Source of the DNA: Zhengitettix transpicula
Lineage: Eukaryota; Arthropoda; Insecta; Orthoptera; Tetrigidae
Length of the DNA stretch: 64,000 nucleotides
Assembly: GCA_037074705.1 (NCBI GenBank)
Contig: CM073595.1
Coordinates: forward strand, 65,772,139 to 65,836,138
Direction: 5' to 3'
Both the position numbers and the translations under genes were made by a program. A model generated the notes under the pieces. It saw only the letters and a list, made by a program, of their open reading frames with translations, ran no database searches and had not been told where the DNA came from. Positions 58,101 through 64,000 of this stretch are shown in pieces. How positions within the stretch are numbered: position 1 is the stretch's first letter; each line of letters starts with the position of its first letter.

Positions 58101-61100
58101 ATGAATGTTCCTGTCCGACCTGCACCTGCACCACCTTCTCAACCGTCTGTGCAAAATGGCAGTGAAGTTTTTTTTGATTGGAATGAGGGGTAAATATTGA
58201 TAATTTCAGGGAAATTTGTTTCTGAATTATTTGGCCATCTAGGGCTTATAATGGTCTTAAGACAAAGAATCCAGATGAGGGTTACTGATTTGTGTTAGAA
58301 ATTCTCTTATTGTGAAAAAATGTTTAATTATTATTTAAATAAATGAAGGCAATATGACACAAGACGCAGAAAACATTTAAGCTTTATTTTTTTTTCAGGA
58401 CAAATAATTTTTTATATAACAAGACAATAAATTCAAACTCCAGAGAATTTACTGTAAAGAAGAAACCACCTCCTCGACCCCCACCACCAAAAATTAAAGC
58501 AAAGAATCAGCAGAAACGGGTAATTATTGTTTACTTCTTTCCCTGAAATAACTTTTGAAAATTTCATTTGCCATAAATGTTCTGTTGAAGTGGTAAACAT
58601 TTATTGTAAATTCTGTGCATCAAAATTTCATTTTGCTTTATTTATTCTAAAAGCATTATATTTTCCAGTATTGTAATTCTTACATAAAATTTTGATGTTA
58701 TCAAATTCATTTTCATCTGAAGAATAAATGAATGATCAATTATAAAGTTTGTGGTGAGCTTAAGGTCAAATTAACTAATGATATGCGGTTTGTTGGACGC
58801 CACCTGCAAGAATTGTTCTTGCAGGAAAGGGAAATACAATATTTAGTTAATAAAAACAAGAATTCATTTTATGAGAATTTATATAAAACGAAAGCTCTCC
58901 AGCCTGCCAGGGATGCATGTAACCCCCTCCCTTTCTCAAGATTAACCGTGGTTCTCTTCGTGGCAAACCGACGCGATACCCGGAAGCATGGAATGTGAAT
59001 TACCAGGTCTGCAGCTCGGACAGGGTCGACTCCCGTTGGCGACTCTCTCTCTCCGCAGCATTCGCAGTAGACGACTGGAGACCCATGTGCAAAACCAAAA
59101 TCTTCCAGGATCAACTCTCCCTGACCATTCTCACCGACGGTCCAAATCCATCTCTTCGTGTTCGCAGACTTCTCTCTCTGCCTCCTCAAAATCCCTCTCT
59201 CCTGGTCGGTCCTTGTGCACACGTGACCCACTTCAATCTATTTTAGGGCCATCCCCACCCGGTCGTCTACCCCTTCCTTGGCCGACCATGACCTTGCTGG
59301 CGGGACTTGCGGATTTTCCAATCCACCCCGCCATTGTCTTGTGTCTGCTGCTCGACCCCGGCAAGCCACATTCCCATGCTTCCAGGCAGTAATTTAGGCA
59401 ACAGTTACAAAGTATTTGGTAACAAATCGATAACTAAAGGCGCACCATAAGTTTTATCATAGATTAAAAACATTTTACGGTACATATCGCTTGTTTCATT
59501 TTATTTATAGTTTCTTCAAATACTAAGGTTATTAGTTACTTTGTACTGTTTTACATTTTATCTTGTTGGGGAACTAATTGTCAGAATGGAAACATGTGTG
59601 CACACAATATCCATGCCCTCACTGGGATACGAAACCAGGACCTCTGTGTTGTGTGGCAGTAACACTTACCATTGGGCCACAGGAGGCTGGCTATACAATT
59701 TTGTTGCAAGAATTATGAATTCTTTGAATAATATTTATCTTTTAAAATAATTGTATTAAATAATTACTACAAATTGGAATATTATGTCATCAAAATATTA
59801 AGATCAGATAATTATGACAATGTTAGAAACACCCAAGTTTTAAAAATTGTAACAATTTTCTCAGTAAAACAAAATTTATGACTTGTGCCTTAAAATGTTT
59901 TTAATGTATGTGATTTTATTATTATTTATAATTTAGTGAAAATGACATTGACACTTTTATTACTGAATGGAGAACAGGAGATCTTGTTTGAACGATATGA
60001 CTATTATAGCTGTTATACATTTGGAGAACAATAATTTTAATGCAACAGTTTCAAATTGTTTTGAAACAAATTTCTTTCTAAGTACTTATTTGTGAGAATT
60101 TTAGTGAAATATATCTTCTTTGTAAATTACTTTCCAGGTATCCACTCGTTCCTCGGATATTTTGGGATTCTGGTCTCGTCAAACTATTCCCTTTGTTAAG
60201 CATAAATCCACTGACAAAGAACAGACTATTTTAAATACTATTAGATATCGCTCTCATCCAACTAACCAATCTGGTAGTGATGGGTTGAGTGTCAACAGCT
60301 GTGGCAGTGACAGTTCATATACAAATAATATTGCCAGTGTTTCAATATTTGAAAATGGCTTTGAAGATGACTTTGATTTATTTGGTAGCTCATTGGACAA
60401 AGCTGAGCAAGTTGATCCATTCAGTTCGACAGATATTTTGGATCCTTTCTTCCCAATACCAAATAAACTAACCCACAGTAGTACATTTCCTGTGGACAAG
60501 GCATCAGGTAGCAGCTCATGGATTGACGAACTTGGTAAAGTGTTAGATCCAACACCTTTACAATCACAACCTAAGTTACGGCCTCAGTCTTGTTCTTCTT
60601 TTCCGACAATTATTCGAGCAAAACCTAACAGACCACTGGCTCCTCCAACTAAAATATTCCAGGACTTTGCAGGTGGACAAAATAATTCATTGGGTACCAA
60701 AATTGATGATGAGGAAATTGGTGATTTTGATGAAAACCTTTCTGATTGGGAACCACCAATGCCAACAATTCCTCCACCACCTCCACCTCCTGAAGCATTT
60801 CAGGAATTTGGCCATGACATGAATGAAATAAAATGTCATGCATTTCAGGTAAATTTATTTTTACTCTAAATATATTAGCTGCAAACTTCTGTTAGATGAT
60901 GATAACCAAAATTTTCTGTCTATTTTTAAAATTAGGATCCAACAATTTTGTTTAAGACTTTTAAAAATTGTGATAAGTGATTTTTAATGTAAAGACGAAT
61001 AAGGGATTCATCTTATTTCATATCATCTGTGTATTGAAATAAATTAAGTGTCTTTCTGTTCAGAGTTCAATGGTGTGACTATTTCAAAGCCAATGTCTCA

Positions 61101-63783
61101 ACTTTGAGAACTAGTAATTTTGAATAATATAATTAAAACACATCAAAATCTAATGTGTTTGTTGACATTCACATGATCATTTTTTTAGTCTGTAGGCACA
61201 CTTTATACTAAACTCAAAATTTCCTTTTCAGATAATTTTTATATTTATTCTTTTTGTGTAATTAATATTTATTATATCAATTTATCCCTTAGATGATGCC
61301 TGTTGAATTAAACAAACCTTGTGCACTTGCATTGTTTGACTATGAAACTGAACATGTTGATGATCTATCATTCAAAGTAAGTAACTTTTTCAAATTGGTT
61401 TCAGTTCACACTTTTTTATGTTATAATCACTAAGGCATGTATATAGGTTTTTTTTTTAACTACGGTTATTGAAATTATTTTATTAATTTATTTACATCAT
61501 GATTTACAATAAATGTTACAGTTAATCAGTAACATAGCAAGTTTGATAAAGTGGAGGAAAGCAGAAAGTATTATACATTCATTCTCAGGAATAAGCATGT
61601 CTTTTAATATTAGGCAGGCCGACTGTTGAGAATAAGCCATTGGAAAATTGCCAAGCAGCTCTAAAATTGATTCATAATTTTTACATGATTGGATTTTCCA
61701 GCAGTCTTCTAATTCTACATTATTGATCCTAGTTGCCCATTGTTACTTCCAATAGCATGGAATTGTAACCATTCTCTATTCAGTAATATAAAAGGAAATA
61801 TTGAAACATATTGAAGAGAAGTTCTGTAATTAGTATGTGTAATTTTTCATGTTTATATCAGAAACATGTGATATCCATTTTAAATTTCACAAGCAATTAA
61901 CATCAGAAGATATGGGATATTGTAGTTACCTTATATATTCTTCAGATAGATTTAATTGAGACAATTGAAGAAATGGACAGCCAAAAAATTTTTTAAAAAA
62001 ACATTAATTGGCTGTCAATTTCTTTAATTTATACCATAATGTAAATGTAAAATATAGACAACTATCGTGTAGAATTCTAAATAGGATGTTTGTAATATTT
62101 TTATTGCTCTGTTGGGAGATAATTTTTCCATATTGGCTGGATAGAATTAATTGAACTCTACAATTATTATTTTTTTAATTGAAGGCTGCTTCTGTTGACC
62201 ATTAAGTTTTGCAATTTTAATTTTGTGGTTCTATTTTGACTTTTGATTTTCTACTATTTATTCACGACTATTGAAACTTTGCCTGCACATTATATTGTGA
62301 TCGAGACATAATTTAACTGGCATGTTTAATGTATATTCCATTAATAACTGAATTTTTGGGTTTATGCATCTTACAATTTTCATGTTCCACATTTTTATAA
62401 GAGACTCATTTGGAGGTAATTATTATATATATGATCTCATAATCTGTGATGTAATTCAATTAAGTATAAGTCCTTTGTTTTTAAACTGGCGTTTTAAAGT
62501 TCGGTCAGCAATTTGTTGTTTGCCAACATTTTAAGGAAATCTATTTCTTTCTAGGCTAATGATGTTATAATTTTAATGAAGAAAGTAAACTCAGAATGGC
62601 TTTATGGGCAATCAAATGGAAAGCAGGGTATGTTTCCATCTAATTTTGTCAGTATTGTGAGACCTTTGGAGAACTCCGAGACTTCAGTGAAAACTTTGTA
62701 TGCTTTTTCTGCTGAAACGTCAGAAGATCTTAGTTTTCCGGTAACACAATTATTTGTGATTTCTTTGTTTCCTAATCTACATGATTTAGAATTATTAATT
62801 GTCTGTAGCCTGCATCAGGTTTTAATGTAGCTTTTGATGTTCTGCTGTCAGTGGAAATGAGTAAATGTGCTTCACTGCTGTTAATCCAGTGTGTCAACTA
62901 CTGTATGATGATAATTTCAATTACCATTAAAATATTTATTTAATTCAAGCAATTTTTTATACAAATAACAGAAGAATTTCTGGAAAAACTATTTTCAACA
63001 TATGGCCAACACCACATTTACATTAAATTATAATATTGGTGCCAAAAACTTTTGGGCATCTAATTTACTCTTCCGTTTTCATAAAATTTGAATGTTGAGA
63101 AAGTTGTAATATTTTATTAATGTAATTTTTGAAAATATAACACTTAGTTTTACACTATTAAAATGATTTTTTATAGTGTTAATTCACGTGTCCTCTTTAA
63201 TATTGTGGCATTGAATCAAATTATTAGTCTGTTCATGACAACCAAATGATGCATTTAGTGCAAGATTCATTAAATTATTTGACATAAGAATTATAATCAA
63301 ATCATAACTTGAATTTTGCATTACTCGTTAGTTGTGAGTAAAAATAATTACTAATAGGAGTACAAAAACAATTTGCCTAAATGTGAAAATGAGTAACATT
63401 GTGTTCTCACTTTCTAAAACTGGAGCTCTTATAAAGAATTGTAGGGCCTTATTCAGTTTTTTAAATTGACAATAGATTTCTTTGTTGTTGTTTTTATCAG
63501 TTATTTTAATTGACTTTTCAATATTTTTCAGGGGTTTATTTCAGTTGTTTTAATTGACTTTACAATATTTTTAATGGGTTTATTTCAGTTGTTTTAATTG
63601 ACTTTACAATATTTTTAATGGGTTTATTTCAGTTTTTATATTTTTCCCGTGCAGGAAGGTGTCTCAATTAAAGTCACGGGGCAAGTGAATTCGGACTGGT
63701 TGATTGGAGAATATCAGGGAAGGAAGGGCCAGTTCCCTGCCTCATTTGTTGATCACATTCCACTTGGCCTTCAGTCACATTAA
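58101..63783 (+). CDS. Two-SH3-domain endocytic adaptor-like protein (6 exons)
   Basis: Coding exons 58101-58189, 58399-58519, 60138-60848, 61293-61376, 62555-62740 and 63655-63783, all GT-AG and phase-consistent, giving 439 residues and TAA. Residues 1-70 are Pro-rich (RPAPAPPSQP and KKKPPPRPPPPK, SH3- or WW-binding type). Residues 71-307 are probably disordered. They contain FEDDF (145-149, an FxDxF motif) and DPF at 163-165 and 172-174, short motifs that bind the AP-2 appendage in endocytic proteins, plus a PPPPPPP run near 290. SH3-1 spans about 316-372 (ALFDYE, EWLYG, GMFPSNFV) and SH3-2 about 381-434 (TLYAFS, DWLIG, GQFPASFV); both keep the ALYDY, WL and PxxF/V landmarks. I cannot assign an orthologue; an SH3D19-like adaptor is one possibility. 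The start is the first ATG after the acceptor at 58098. Confidence 0.85.
58869..59392. repeat. GC-rich insert of unknown type in SH3-gene intron
   Basis: A roughly 520 bp island with far higher GC than the rest of the window and abrupt edges. The motif CCCGGAAGCATGGAATGTG (58979-58997) recurs inverted as CACATTCCCATGCTTCCAGG (59367-59386). Open frames of 120 codons (minus) and 134 codons (plus) cross it, but neither shows a motif I recognise. It is probably a recent mobile-element insertion, though the family is unknown to me. Confidence 0.45.
59614..59687 (-). repeat. tRNA-derived SINE fragment, minus strand
   Basis: On the minus strand there is an A-box-like TGGCCCAATGG and a B-box-like GGTTTCGTATCC within about 74 nt. 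The ends GCCTCCT and GAGGGCA pair only partly. The sequence continues into GGATATTGTGTGCACACATG beyond the tRNA-like part. It is in the intron after SH3-gene exon 2. Confidence 0.5.
61316..63771 (+). other. Tandem SH3 domains, both split by introns at equivalent positions
   Basis: Both SH3 domains are interrupted by a phase-0 intron directly after the conserved DLSF motif (DLSFK/ANDV and DLSFP/EGVS). The same intron position and phase in both domains suggests that one SH3 arose from the other by duplication including the intron. Peptide-binding residues (Tyr in the ALYDY motif, Trp of WL, Pro of FP) are present in both domains, except that the ALYDY Asp-Tyr is replaced by Ala-Phe in SH3-2 (LYAFS). 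Confidence 0.8.
63497..63640 (+). repeat. 44 bp tandem triplication before the last SH3-gene exon
   Basis: Three units of about 44 bp, each with TTTTAATTGACTTT and ending GGTTTATTTCAG. The last two are nearly identical. The array ends about 15 bp before the true acceptor CCCGTGCAG (63654). Confidence 0.9.
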
Positions 63784-64000
63784 CTAACATGTCAAGTAGG
63801 TTATAAATTGTTGGTAAAACCTTTCCATATTTGCGATCTCAGATGTTTTGCTTAGTTTGTTAATTACTTTAATGTTATAAATTGTGTAGGACCTTGTTTC
63901 CAGGTAAGTAAATTATAAGTAATCTATTATTTGGAGTGCCCAAAAACATACACATTTTATGTTTTATTCGTATTCATTTAAAGTATATATATTATAGTCA

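Noticed and set aside
58869..59231. 120-codon minus-strand gene in the GC-rich island
   Set aside because: No recognisable motif, and long open frames exist on both strands as expected for GC-rich sequence; there is no sign of a promoter or splicing.
1..64000. CRISPR array, operon, riboswitch or prophage
   Set aside because: Spliced eukaryotic genes throughout; no evenly spaced direct repeats with unique spacers and no bacterial gene organisation.

Overview
This is a eukaryotic window: AT-rich, with genes broken into GT-AG exons, long introns and many small repeats. It most likely comes from an arthropod, probably an insect. The evidence is a BET gene whose C-terminal sequence is closest to insect female sterile (1) homeotic, long AT-rich introns, and remnants of insect-type LINE, Penelope-like, hAT and tRNA-derived SINE elements. 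A hemimetabolous insect with a large genome (cockroach, termite or stick-insect grade) is my guess, not a demonstrated result.

Region 1 (1-40.7 kb, + strand) is the 3' part of a single BET bromodomain gene, fs(1)h/BRD4. I resolved 21 coding exons that join in one frame to 1,270 codons plus a stop. They carry the linker after bromodomain 1, all of bromodomain 2, the phospho-serine region, the basic region, the ET domain, the Ser/Asp-rich SEED region and, after a 20 kb intron, the long-isoform tail ending in the P-TEFb-binding C-terminal motif. Bromodomain 1 and the start codon lie upstream of the window. At the donor of the 20 kb intron, unspliced reading would end the protein two codons later, at the position where short BRD4/fs(1)h isoforms end.

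Region 2 (about 40.7-54 kb) holds a leucine-rich-repeat gene on the - strand, tail to tail with fs(1)h. It matches LRMDA (C10orf11): six coding exons, 247 codons, and an N-terminus that is not fully resolved. Region 3 (about 54-64 kb, + strand) starts with a decayed LINE reverse transcriptase between two divergent genes. It continues with a six-exon, 439-residue adaptor protein that has a proline-rich N-terminus, FxDxF and DPF endocytic motifs and two C-terminal SH3 domains.

The accessory content is concentrated in the fs(1)h introns. A related family of 130-370 bp palindromic or half-palindromic repeats, usually next to (TA)n tracts, occurs there at least fifteen times, with one more copy in the LRMDA intron. 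Many copies carry a CTGANGA-hairpin-GAAA block resembling part of a hammerhead ribozyme core. Many also carry a TTTCAG/GTAAG juxtaposition that looks like a zero-length-exon (recursive splicing) site in the sense direction of fs(1)h. A GIY-YIG endonuclease remnant of a Penelope-like element lies near one copy. I infer a Penelope-mobilised, retrozyme-like repeat family, and regard this as the most novel signal in the window.
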